A DNA stretch of 64,000 nt from the NCBI RefSeq assembly GCF_022662375.1, contig NZ_JAKNQL010000003.1, positions 1-64,000 on the forward strand, in the 5' to 3' direction. Origin of the DNA: Pseudomonas sp. CROZ-RG-20F-R04-15 (GTDB lineage Bacteria; Pseudomonadota; Gammaproteobacteria; Pseudomonadales; Pseudomonadaceae). A model generated the notes under the pieces. The model worked only from the letters and a program-made list of their open reading frames with translations. It was not told the DNA's origin and did not search any database. Of the stretch, positions 1-8,300 are shown piece by piece. Every line of letters starts with the position of its first letter. The first letter of the stretch is position 1. Position numbers and translations under genes: made by a program.

Positions 1-43
1 AGCGGTGTGTCAGGCAACATTGTTGTCGGATGTGCCATCGTGA

Positions 44-73
44 TCGCGAGCAGGCTCACTCCTACAGGGAATT
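44..73. repeat. Single degenerate REP element
   Basis: The stretch reads CGCGAGCAGGCTCACTCC, an imperfect single copy of the REP arm that recurs as pairs elsewhere in the window. No partner arm is visible between here and the window start. Confidence 0.6.
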
Positions 74-172
74 GGGGGCCAATTTCGGGTTTTTGGGGTG
101 CGCAACTATTGCCGATCCCGCAACAGCGGTAATCTGGCAGGCACGCCAAATAGTCTCGGGAGCCTCGTCGGT

Positions 173-1606
173 ATGGAACTTCACGTCGTGATCAACGGCC
201 GCAAGGATCTTGCCGGTCAGTTGTATCAGCAACTGCGCGGCGCCATTGAGTCCGGGCGTCTGGCCGCTGGCACGCAGTTGCCGCCCAGCCGTCTGCTCGC
301 CGAGCAACTGGGCATCTCGCGCAAGACCATTTCCGACACCTACGCGCAACTGACCTACGAAAACTTCCTCACCGGGGTAATCGGCAAAGGCACGTACGTG
401 AATGCGCGCCCGGCGCAGGTCCAGCGCAAGCAAAGCCACACCGAGCTGGCCAGTGCCGAGGTGATCGAGAGCTGGCGCAATCTGCCGGTGTTTCTGCGTC
501 ACCCGACGCTGGAAGGCTCGCTGCGTTATGACTTCATCGGTGGCGCGACGAGCAAGGGCCAGTTTCCGCAGGATGACTGGCGCCGCTGCGTCGCCCATGC
601 AATGCGCCAGATGGGCCAGTCCAAGGGTTTCTACAGTGTCGCCGAAGGCCTGCCGGCGCTGCGCAATGCGATTGCCCGGCACATCGCGTTTTCCCGCGGG
701 ATCAATTGCCAGGACGAAGACATCGTCGTGTGCAACGGCGCGCAACAGGCGCTGGACCTGATCACTCGCGTGCTGATTCGCCCCGGCAGTCTGGTGGCGA
801 TGGAAGATCCCGGTTATCCGCCGGCACGCCTGTTGTTCGGCACCCATGGCGCCGAGGTGGTCGGGATTCCGGTGGATGCCGAGGGCATTCAGGTCGAGCA
901 CATTCCCGATGGCACGCGCCTTATCTATGTCACGCCGTCGCACCAGTTTCCGCTGGGCATGCCGATGAGTCAGGCGCGCCGCGAAGCCTTGCTCGCTCGC
1001 GCTCATGAGCTGGGCGCGATCATCATCGAGGACGACTATGACAGCGAGTTTCGCTATGAAGGCCGGCCGACCGATTCGCTGTTCAACCTCGACCAGCGCG
1101 GCATCGTCGCTTACGTCGGCACCTTCTCGAAAACCCTGCTGCCGGAGTTGCGCCTGGGTTATGCGATTCTGCCGCCGGCGATTCTCGAAGCGGTGATCCG
1201 CGCCAAGCAGCTCACCGATTTGCACGCCTCGACTCTGCCGCAATGGGCGCTGGCGAAGTTCATCGCCGAGGGTTGCCTGCTCAAGCATATCCGCCGCTGT
1301 CATGCGATTTATGCGCAGCGCCGCGAGCGGATTCTCGCGCGCATGGCCACCGATCTGGCGCCATGGCTTGAGGCGGTGCCGGCCAGCGCCGGGTTTCATA
1401 TGGCGGTGTTCTGCAAAGTGCCGATCGACCTGCCGCTGGTGATCGAACTGGCGAAAAAAGTCGAAGTCGGTTTGTACTCGATCAACGGCTTCTATTATCA
1501 GCAACCGGCGAAAAACGGCCTGTACTTCGGCTTTGGCGCCATCGAAACCCTCGACATCGATATCGCTTTGGATCGCCTGCGCGACATCCTGCAACAAGTT
1601 GCCTGA
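173..1606 (+). CDS. MocR-type GntR regulator with aminotransferase-like domain
   Basis: MocR/PdxR-subfamily transcriptional regulator of 477 aa. An N-terminal GntR winged helix (about residues 10-75, with the typical QLPPSRLLAEQLGISRKT segment) is joined to a fold-type I aminotransferase domain (about 115-470). The PLP-binding lysine is in GTFSKTLLPELRLGY at about residue 320. Such proteins use PLP or an aminated adduct as an effector rather than doing transamination. I chose the ATG at 173 (MELHVVING), preceded by GGGAG, over an upstream GTG at 98 that adds an unconserved-looking leader. MocR regulators often control a divergent neighbour, but that neighbour would lie outside the window, so the target is unknown. 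Confidence 0.9.
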   Translation: MELHVVINGRKDLAGQLYQQLRGAIESGRLAAGTQLPPSRLLAEQLGISRKTISDTYAQLTYENFLTGVIGKGTYVNARPAQVQRKQSHTELASAEVIESWRNLPVFLRHPTLEGSLRYDFIGGATSKGQFPQDDWRRCVAHAMRQMGQSKGFYSVAEGLPALRNAIARHIAFSRGINCQDEDIVVCNGAQQALDLITRVLIRPGSLVAMEDPGYPPARLLFGTHGAEVVGIPVDAEGIQVEHIPDGTRLIYVTPSHQFPLGMPMSQARREALLARAHELGAIIIEDDYDSEFRYEGRPTDSLFNLDQRGIVAYVGTFSKTLLPELRLGYAILPPAILEAVIRAKQLTDLHASTLPQWALAKFIAEGCLLKHIRRCHAIYAQRRERILARMATDLAPWLEAVPASAGFHMAVFCKVPIDLPLVIELAKKVEVGLYSINGFYYQQPAKNGLYFGFGAIETLDIDIALDRLRDILQQVA

Positions 1607-1729
1607 ATGATTGGCCTAAAGATTTAACCGCCGATTGGTTATTGGTGTTCAGGGGGTGCAGGCCTATTCTGCACAGGCGTTATCCCTCAATGAGCAGGAT
1701 TCGTCCGGCCTGATTCAGGAGTGTGAGCA

Positions 1730-2023
1730 ATGTCCAACGAAGTGATCAATACGGTCCAGGTGCAGGCTGCGGCCGGCCGCTCGGATGAATTGGGCAGGCA
1801 ACTGCAGAAGATCGTCGAAACCCTGCGCGAAACGCCGGGCTGCGATTCCTATCTGGTCGACCGCTGCCCCGAGGACAGCCACCGCTGGACGGTCAGTGCC
1901 CGCTGGCAGTCGGAAGCGGCGATGCAGGCGCATTTCAACCGGCCCGAGGCGCAGGGGTTTATCGACCTGATCGATAGCCGGTTGGCCAATAGCGTCGACT
2001 TCAACAGCTTCCCCATCGTCTGA
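1730..2023 (+). CDS. Antibiotic biosynthesis monooxygenase (ABM) family protein
   Basis: A 97-aa single-domain ferredoxin-like alpha/beta-barrel protein of the ABM family (YgiN/ActVA-Orf6-like). The family pattern is visible: an N-terminal strand (VINTVQVQAAAG), a helix rich in charged residues (ELGRQLQKIVETLRETPGC), the central W-containing strand (HRWTVSARWQSEAAMQAHF) and a late FIDLIDS segment. Family members are small cofactor-free or haem-linked oxygenases, often acting on quinones; the substrate here is unknown. AGGAG lies 8 bases before the ATG. It stands alone between the MocR gene and a REP pair. Confidence 0.85.
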   Translation: MSNEVINTVQVQAAAGRSDELGRQLQKIVETLRETPGCDSYLVDRCPEDSHRWTVSARWQSEAAMQAHFNRPEAQGFIDLIDSRLANSVDFNSFPIV

Positions 2024-2031
2024 TCTGGCCC

Positions 2032-2124
2032 CTTCGCGAGCAAGCTCGCTCCCACAGGTTTTTGTGTCGTACATTAATTATCGAACGACGCTGAACCCTG
2101 TGGGAGCGAGCCTGCTCGCGAAAG
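2032..2124. repeat. REP pair
   Basis: Two inverted copies of the element (TTCGCGAGCAAGCTCGCTCC on the left, GGGAGCGAGCCTGCTCGCGA on the right) separated by about 45 bases. It lies in the gap downstream of the ABM gene. Confidence 0.9.
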
Positions 2125-2258
2125 CGCATTCCGCCACACCGATAACCTTTCTGAAACACCGCCGATTGGTCACCTGATCTTCCCGAATATTGGCCGTTTG
2201 AATGCTTAGCCTCGCGGACTACTGTAATTGCACCCCTCGTCATCACAGGTAACCCGCC

Positions 2259-2663
2259 ATGAAAGCCCTGCCCTTCTTCGCCGCCGCCCTCGCCCTGAGC
2301 CTTTGCACCTCGGCCGCCTTCGCTCACGATCCCTCGGAAAAAGTCACCGTCCTCCAAGACCAGATGCTGAAAAACGCCCCCGGCAAAAAAGCCATGATGA
2401 TCGAAGTCGACTACAAACCCGGTCAGTCCTCGATCGCCCACAAACACGACGGCACGGCGATGGCCTACGTGCTGGAAGGCGAAGTGATTTCCCAAGTGAA
2501 AGGCGAACAGGCGATTACCTACAAGAAGGGCCAGTTCTGGTACGAACCCGCCGGCTCGGAACATCTGGTGTCGAAAAATGCCAGCAAAAGCAAACCCGCC
2601 AAGTTGCTGGTGTTCATGGTGCTGGCCCCGGATGAGCAAGTGTTGATCCCGCTGAAAAACTGA
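2259..2663 (+). CDS. Periplasmic cupin-domain protein
   Basis: A 134-aa secreted single-domain cupin. Residues 1-22 form a Sec signal peptide ending in SAAFA before HDPSEK. Cupin motif 1 is seen as HKHDGTAMAYVLEGEV, with the metal-binding His pair and Glu, and motif 2 as FWYEPAGSEHLV. The protein probably binds a divalent metal in the periplasm. Cupins of this kind are annotated as sensors, isomerases or oxygenases, and nothing here decides which. The start has AGGT about ten bases upstream. A strong hairpin terminator follows within 30 bases, so the gene is likely monocistronic. Confidence 0.85.
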   Translation: MKALPFFAAALALSLCTSAAFAHDPSEKVTVLQDQMLKNAPGKKAMMIEVDYKPGQSSIAHKHDGTAMAYVLEGEVISQVKGEQAITYKKGQFWYEPAGSEHLVSKNASKSKPAKLLVFMVLAPDEQVLIPLKN

Positions 2664-2686
2664 TGGATGTTTAATCAGCCATAAAT

Positions 2687-2722
2687 AAAAAGGCGCAAAT
2701 CGATGATTTGCGCCTTTTTATT
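2687..2722 (+). terminator. Rho-independent terminator after the cupin gene
   Basis: AAAAAGGCGCAAATC and GATTTGCGCCTTTTT form a perfect stem with a three-base loop and a U-tract on the plus strand. Confidence 0.9.
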
Positions 2723-2891
2723 TCCGGGCGCAATTAACCGCCTCGGTTTACAGCAAATAAAACTATTCAACGGCAAACCAGACAGCAAATTGTCAGCTTG
2801 CTTACAGCCTCGCGGGTTTAGTCTGAATTAACGGTCGTCGACGACGACAACTCGAACTTTCCGACTGATGTTGTTTCACGGGAGAAACACC

Positions 2892-3605
2892 ATGAAACTT
2901 GCGTTTGCCAGTACGTTGGCGATATCGGTTTTAGCCTTGTCCGCCTGTTCCGTCCCCACCGCGCCGAAAGCGGTTTCGTCCCTCGACACACTCTTCACCC
3001 AACCGGTCGGCCGCAGCAGTGCCGCCCAAGTGAAAAGTGGTCCCGGCGTGTCGCTCGGCGTGGTCTATAGCCCAAGCACGCAGACCAACCGCGAATACCT
3101 GCGTGACTATCAGGCCAACGCCGGCACCGGTTTCGGCCAGAGCCTGCTGGTCCAGCCGATCCATGACGCCTACGTCGCCAGCTCGAAACCGGACATGGCC
3201 GTGGAATGGGTCAACGCCTCGCTGCAACGCCAGTTCGGCTCGGTGACGGTGTATCCGGACATGCAAAGCCTGCGTGCGGCCAAGCCCGATGTGGTGGCGA
3301 TCGTCGACACCCACAGCCAATTGATCACCTCGCGCAGTTCCGATATCAAGGCCGATGTCAGTGCCGACTTTTATGATGCTCAGTTGAACTACATCGGTAC
3401 GGCGAAAGGTTCGGAGGCGCGGGAACTGACGCCAGTGTGGGCGGACTTCAAACGTTCGGAAGAGATAGTTGCCGACATTAATCAACAGCAGGATGTGCAA
3501 GTTAGGGCGCTGCAGAAGTTTGACCAGTCGCTCAACAATTTAGTCGCCAGTCCTGCGGACAAAGTGTCGATGCTCGATAGTAAACAAGATCAGAAGTTGT
3601 ATTGA
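2892..3605 (+). CDS. Lipoprotein of unknown function
   Basis: A 237-aa probable lipoprotein. The signal peptide MKLAFASTLAISVLALSAC ends in a clear lipobox (LSAC), so Cys19 would be lipidated; the next residue is Ser, which favours outer-membrane sorting. The mature part is soluble, with no obvious repeats and no recognised catalytic motif. I placed the start at the ATG at 2892, which has GGGAG seven bases upstream, rather than at an in-frame ATG at 2868 that would bury the signal peptide. A REP pair and a terminator follow, so it appears to be transcribed alone. Function not recognised. Confidence 0.8.
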   Translation: MKLAFASTLAISVLALSACSVPTAPKAVSSLDTLFTQPVGRSSAAQVKSGPGVSLGVVYSPSTQTNREYLRDYQANAGTGFGQSLLVQPIHDAYVASSKPDMAVEWVNASLQRQFGSVTVYPDMQSLRAAKPDVVAIVDTHSQLITSRSSDIKADVSADFYDAQLNYIGTAKGSEARELTPVWADFKRSEEIVADINQQQDVQVRALQKFDQSLNNLVASPADKVSMLDSKQDQKLY

Positions 3606-3611
3606 ATGTAA

Positions 3612-3690
3612 GGGCCCTTTCGCGAGCAGGCTCGCTCCCACATTTGAAATGCAATTCCCCTGTGGGAGCGAGCCTGCTCGCGAAGGGGCC
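3612..3690. repeat. REP pair forming a long inverted repeat
   Basis: GGCCCTTTCGCGAGCAGGC pairs with the copy ending GCGAAGGGGCC. The complementarity extends past the REP core, giving one large cruciform-capable palindrome just after the lipoprotein stop. Confidence 0.9.
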
Positions 3691-3719
3691 GGACCAAACA
3701 ACATAAATCCTTCAGACAT

Positions 3720-3756
3720 AAAAAAGCCCCGGCATCTCACGACACCGGGGCTTTCT
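3720..3756. terminator. Bidirectional terminator, related to the one at the gdhB end
   Basis: AAAAAGCCCCGG / CCGGGGCTTT stem-loop. This hairpin and the roughly 45 bases after it resemble the terminator and 3' end of gdhB at 5281-5362 (see findings). Confidence 0.8.
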
Positions 3757-3970
3757 CATTCAACCACTGCACAAGCCAAGTAAAATTCGGCATTTGCAGC
3801 AAAGGCGAGATACCGCGCCCTCGAACTTCACACATATGCTCATCTGTCTACTGTCAACCCTGACAGTAGACCGTCTCTCCAAATTGGCCTCCAATAAGAT
3901 GACTGTATTGATCTCGAGATCGTAGGTCGGTTATCAGCGTATGCAGAAACCACAGGTTGAGGAGCAGGCA

Positions 3971-5269
3971 ATGTCTAACATTATCAATAGCGCCAACGTG
4001 GAAGCTCTTGACCCAACTTTCGGATCTGATGATTCAGGTGTGAGTTGGTTAAAATATCCGGATGACACCAATGGATTTGTGTGGGGCATCACCGTCGCGC
4101 CGGACGACAAACTGTTGATCGCAGGCAGAGCTGGAAAACGTTTCTCAATCGTGCGCCTGAAGACTGATGGTCGACAAGATCCCGATTTCGGAGATCAAGG
4201 AAGTGTCATCGGCGAGTTCGCAGTCGGCGATCTATCGACGGGCAGAGGTGTTCGCGTACTCAAAGACAAGACAATACTGCTTGAAGGTTGGTTCGAGTAC
4301 GATCCTTCGACCCCACCGCTGCGTGGTTTGGCTCTCTTTGACGATAAGGGATTCCCCGTCAAGGCATTTGGAAACGATGGGGTACTGATCGTTGATCCCA
4401 TCTCGACACCCGCCTACCGATTGTCCAAAGAAGAGATCGCCAATAAAGACGCATCGACGTCCCGCGAAGGTGGACACTCCATTGAATTGCCAGACGGCAA
4501 GCTGATGATTATCAGCAATCATCTATATAGCTTCAGCGACAATATCGGTTTATTAATCAGGCTGGAAAAGAACGGTTCACTGGACATGAATTTTCATGAA
4601 AAAGGTTACGTCGCTGTCCAGTATCTTGCTAATTACACAACGACCACCTCACTGATAAGGCTCCAGGACGGATCATTTGCCGTTGGTGGAAGCACTACCG
4701 TGAACGGCAAAATGATGCCGATGATTGCTCGCTACAATGCACAGGGTGAGATCGTTAAAGAGTTCGGAAACAAAGGCTTTGTTGTGATTGAAACTGATCA
4801 GCATCGTGGCGATACAAGTCAACTTATAGAATTACTTGACGGTAATATCCTGGGTATTGGTAGCACGTCGTCACACACCATTCAAAGTGGCCTATTGTTT
4901 TGTATCGACAACAAAGGCGCATTGGTCTCTTCCTTTAATCAAGGTAAGCCATTGATTACCGCATATCCACGAGCGCCGATGGGTATTCAATGGCATCAAG
5001 GCACCCTGCGACAGGGCAAGCACATAATGGTTATCGCCGACACCTTAGGAGAGGAAGACTCAAAAACGATTATTGCCAAGTTCGACCTGGACGGTGCTCA
5101 AGACACCAATTTCGCAGATAAAGGTTTTTTGTCCATTAATCTAACTGATGTTCTCGATTTAGGCGTATCCATAGCCACCCAAAACGATCAGATTATCGGG
5201 GCTGGCACTTCCTTGCCTCATGCCGATGGCGTACGCGGTTTCGCCTTTCGTTGTTCGGAACTGGTGTAA
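3971..5269 (+). CDS. Delta-60 repeat (beta-propeller-like) protein
   Basis: A 432-aa protein built from delta-60 repeats. The recurring pattern is D-x-x-F-x-x-x-G followed about 25 residues later by a strand such as L-x-D-G-x-x-x-x-G-x; examples are LDPTFGSDDSG, QDPDFGDQGS, LDMNFHEKGY and QDTNFADKGF. About seven repeats are present, consistent with a propeller. No signal peptide is visible and the function is unknown. I start at the ATG at 3971, which has GAGGAG six bases upstream, not at 3941. Base composition is clearly more AT-rich than neighbouring genes, with rare-for-Pseudomonas codons (AAT, ATA, TTA), suggesting horizontal gain. It is bracketed by two related terminator segments. Confidence 0.85.
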   Translation: MSNIINSANVEALDPTFGSDDSGVSWLKYPDDTNGFVWGITVAPDDKLLIAGRAGKRFSIVRLKTDGRQDPDFGDQGSVIGEFAVGDLSTGRGVRVLKDKTILLEGWFEYDPSTPPLRGLALFDDKGFPVKAFGNDGVLIVDPISTPAYRLSKEEIANKDASTSREGGHSIELPDGKLMIISNHLYSFSDNIGLLIRLEKNGSLDMNFHEKGYVAVQYLANYTTTTSLIRLQDGSFAVGGSTTVNGKMMPMIARYNAQGEIVKEFGNKGFVVIETDQHRGDTSQLIELLDGNILGIGSTSSHTIQSGLLFCIDNKGALVSSFNQGKPLITAYPRAPMGIQWHQGTLRQGKHIMVIADTLGEEDSKTIIAKFDLDGAQDTNFADKGFLSINLTDVLDLGVSIATQNDQIIGAGTSLPHADGVRGFAFRCSELV

Positions 5270-5280
5270 ATAAGAACAAA

Positions 5281-5317
5281 GAAAAAGCCCCGCCTCATCC
5301 GAGAGCGGGGCTTTCTC
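5281..5317. terminator. Bidirectional terminator between the delta-60 gene and gdhB
   Basis: AAAAAGCCCCGC / GCGGGGCTTT stem with A- and T-rich flanks, placed between two convergent genes. Confidence 0.9.
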
Positions 5318-5330
5318 ATTCAACCACTAC

Positions 5331-8300
5331 TTACGCCAGTTCAAGCTCGGCATTCGCAGCTACAGCAGGCACGACCGCTTGCCCGCTCAACGCCAGGTCC
5401 AGCAGTTCACGGTTGGCCACTGCATACATGGCGTAGTCCGTGCCGCTCGCAGCACGGATTTCCACCAGCATGGCGCGCCAGCGCGAGATCATGCTTTCGT
5501 GCTGTTCCATCCACAGCGCCAGACGTGCTTCCACGTCTTGAGTGCCGTCGCCCTGTTGCAGGACGGAGATGGTGATTGCACGTTGCTGCCAGTCGACGTC
5601 ATCACGGAACGCTTCACGGGCCAGGGCTTGCCAGTTGTTTTCAACCGGCAGCGCGCTGATCTGTTGCAGGTACCAGGTGATGTCCAGCGCACTGCCCACG
5701 GCGAAGTAAGCCTTGGCCACTTCGGCAGGGTTCTGCCCGGTCACGTCGGACGCTTCGATGATCGGCAGCAAGGTGTACAGGTGCGAGGTGCCCGCAACCA
5801 TACGCGCCAGCAATTCCGGCACACCGGCTTCGACGTACGCCTGATAACGCGCCTGCCAGTTTTCGCGGATTTCGCCGCTCAGCAGTTCGTCGAGCTTCAG
5901 ACCCAGCTCTTTCAGGTGCGGACCGAAATGCGCGACGTCACGGGCAGCGTTCTGCTCGTTGCGGCGAGCACGCAGGAACCAGCGCGTAGCGCGACGGCCC
6001 AGACGCATCAGCTCGTCCATCAGTTCCAGCTGGACGTCAGCGCTGACCTGGTAGTCCAGCGCTTCGATCTGACGGAACCAGTGCGGGAGGTGGAAAATGT
6101 CGCGCACGATCACGTAAGCGCCAGCGACGTTCGCCGGGCTCATGCCGGTCGACTCTTTGAGTCGTTGAACGAAGGTGATGCCCATGTGGTTGACCAGATC
6201 GTTGGCGATCTGGGTGCTGACGATCTCGCGCTTCAGGCGGTGACGACGCATGGCTTCGGAGAACTTGCTGACCAGAGACGGCGGGAACGCCGTTTCCATG
6301 TCGCGGGTCAGGTAGTCGTCGTCCGGCACCAAGGAGCCCAACAGCTGCTCTTTGAGGTCGATCTTGCTGTACGAGATCAGTACCGACAGCTCAGGACGAG
6401 TCAGCCCGTGGCCTTCGGCAATACGCTCGGCCAGTTGCTCTTCGGTCGGCAGGAACTCGATGGCACGATCCAGCTTGCCACGGCCTTCCAGATCGCCCAT
6501 CAGACGCTTGTACTCAGCGATGCGTTCGTAGGCACGACGCGCCGCCAGCGACAGCGCCTGAGTCTGCTTGTAGTTGTTGCCCAGCACCAGATTGCCGACT
6601 TCGTCGGTCATGCTCGCCAGCAACTGGTTGCGTTGCTTGTCGGTCATGTCACCGGCCTGAACCACTTCGTTCAGCAGGATCTTGATGTTCACTTCGTGGT
6701 CGGAGCAGTCGACGCCACCGGCGTTGTCGATGAAGTCGGTGTTGGAGCCGCCGCCATTCAGACCGAATTCCACACGACCCAGTTGGGTCATGCCGAGGTT
6801 ACCGCCCTCGCCCACGACTTTGCAGCGTAGCTCGTTGCCGTTCACGCGCAGTGCATCGTTGGCCTTGTCGCCGACATCGGCGTGGCTTTCGGTGCTGGCC
6901 TTGACGTAAGTACCGATACCGCCGTTCCAGAGCAGATCCACCGGTGCCTTGAGCAAGGCGTTCAGCAGTTCGGTCGGGGTCAGTTTGTCAGCCTTGATGT
7001 CGAAGCGTTCCTGCATCTGCGGGGAGATCGCGATGCTCTTCGCGCTGCGCGAGAAGATACCGCCACCTTCGGACATGATGCTGGTGTCGTAGTCGGTCCA
7101 GGCCGAACGCGGCAGGTCGAACATGCGGTGACGCTCGACGAAGCTGGTGGCCGGATTCGGGTTCGGGTCGATGAAGATGTGCATGTGGTTGAAGGCCGCG
7201 ACCAGTTGCAGCTTGTCGGACATCAACAGGCCGTTACCGAACACGTCACCGGCCATGTCGCCGACGCCGACCACAGTGATGCTGTCTTCCTGAACATTGA
7301 TGCCGCGCTCACGGAAGTGACGTTGTACGCCAACCCACGCGCCTTTGGCGGTAATGCCCATTTTCTTGTGGTCGTAACCGGCCGAACCACCGGACGCAAA
7401 CGCGTCACCCAGCCAGAAGCCGTAGTCGATGGCGATGCCGTTGGCGATGTCGGAGAAGGTTGCAGTGCCCTTGTCCGCTGCTACTACCAGGTACGGGTCG
7501 TCATCGTCGTGGCGAACCACGTTCAATGGCGGCACCAGCGCGCCGTCTTTCAGGTTGTCGGTGATGTCCAACAGGCCGGAAATGAAGATGCGGTAGCAGG
7601 CGATGCCCTCGGCCGCGATCTCGTCACGGCTGCCGCCCAGTGGCAGGCGACGCGGCAGGAAGCCGCCCTTCGCACCCACTGGCACGATGACCGAGTTCTT
7701 CACTTGCTGGGCTTTTACCAGGCCGAGGACTTCGGTACGGAAGTCTTCTTCACGGTCGGACCAGCGCAGGCCACCACGGGCAACGTTACCGAAGCGCAGG
7801 TGCACGCCTTCAACACGTGGCGAGTAAACGAAGATTTCGAACTTCGGCACCGGCTTCGGCAGTTCAGGGATCGCGTGCGGATTGAACTTGAAGCTGAAGT
7901 ACGACTTGTTCTGGCCGTTCGCATCAGTCTGATAGAAGTTGGTACGCAGGGTCGCTTTGATCAGGTCGAGGTAACGACGCAGGATGCGGTCTTCGTTGAG
8001 CACCTGGACGTCGTCCAGTGCGGTCAGAATCGCTTGTTCCAGACGCAGTTGCTTGTCCTCCAGATCGTCGTCGCTGAGTTTGCGCGCCAGATAGAAGCGG
8101 GTCTTGAACAACCGGGTCAGCTCGCGAGCGATGTCGGTGTGGTTGTTCAGGGTGCTGGCGATGTAACCCAGATCGAAGCCCAGACGAATCTGCTTCAGGT
8201 AACGCGCGTAAGCACGCAGCAACGCCACGTCGCGCCATGGCAGGCCGGCGGTCAGTACCAGACGGTTGAACGCATCGTTTTCAGCGTCGCCGCGAACGAT

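Noticed and set aside
62-1597. 511-codon minus-strand frame opposite the MocR gene
   Set aside because: Antisense shadow of a well-supported regulator; composition typical of a high-GC complementary frame.
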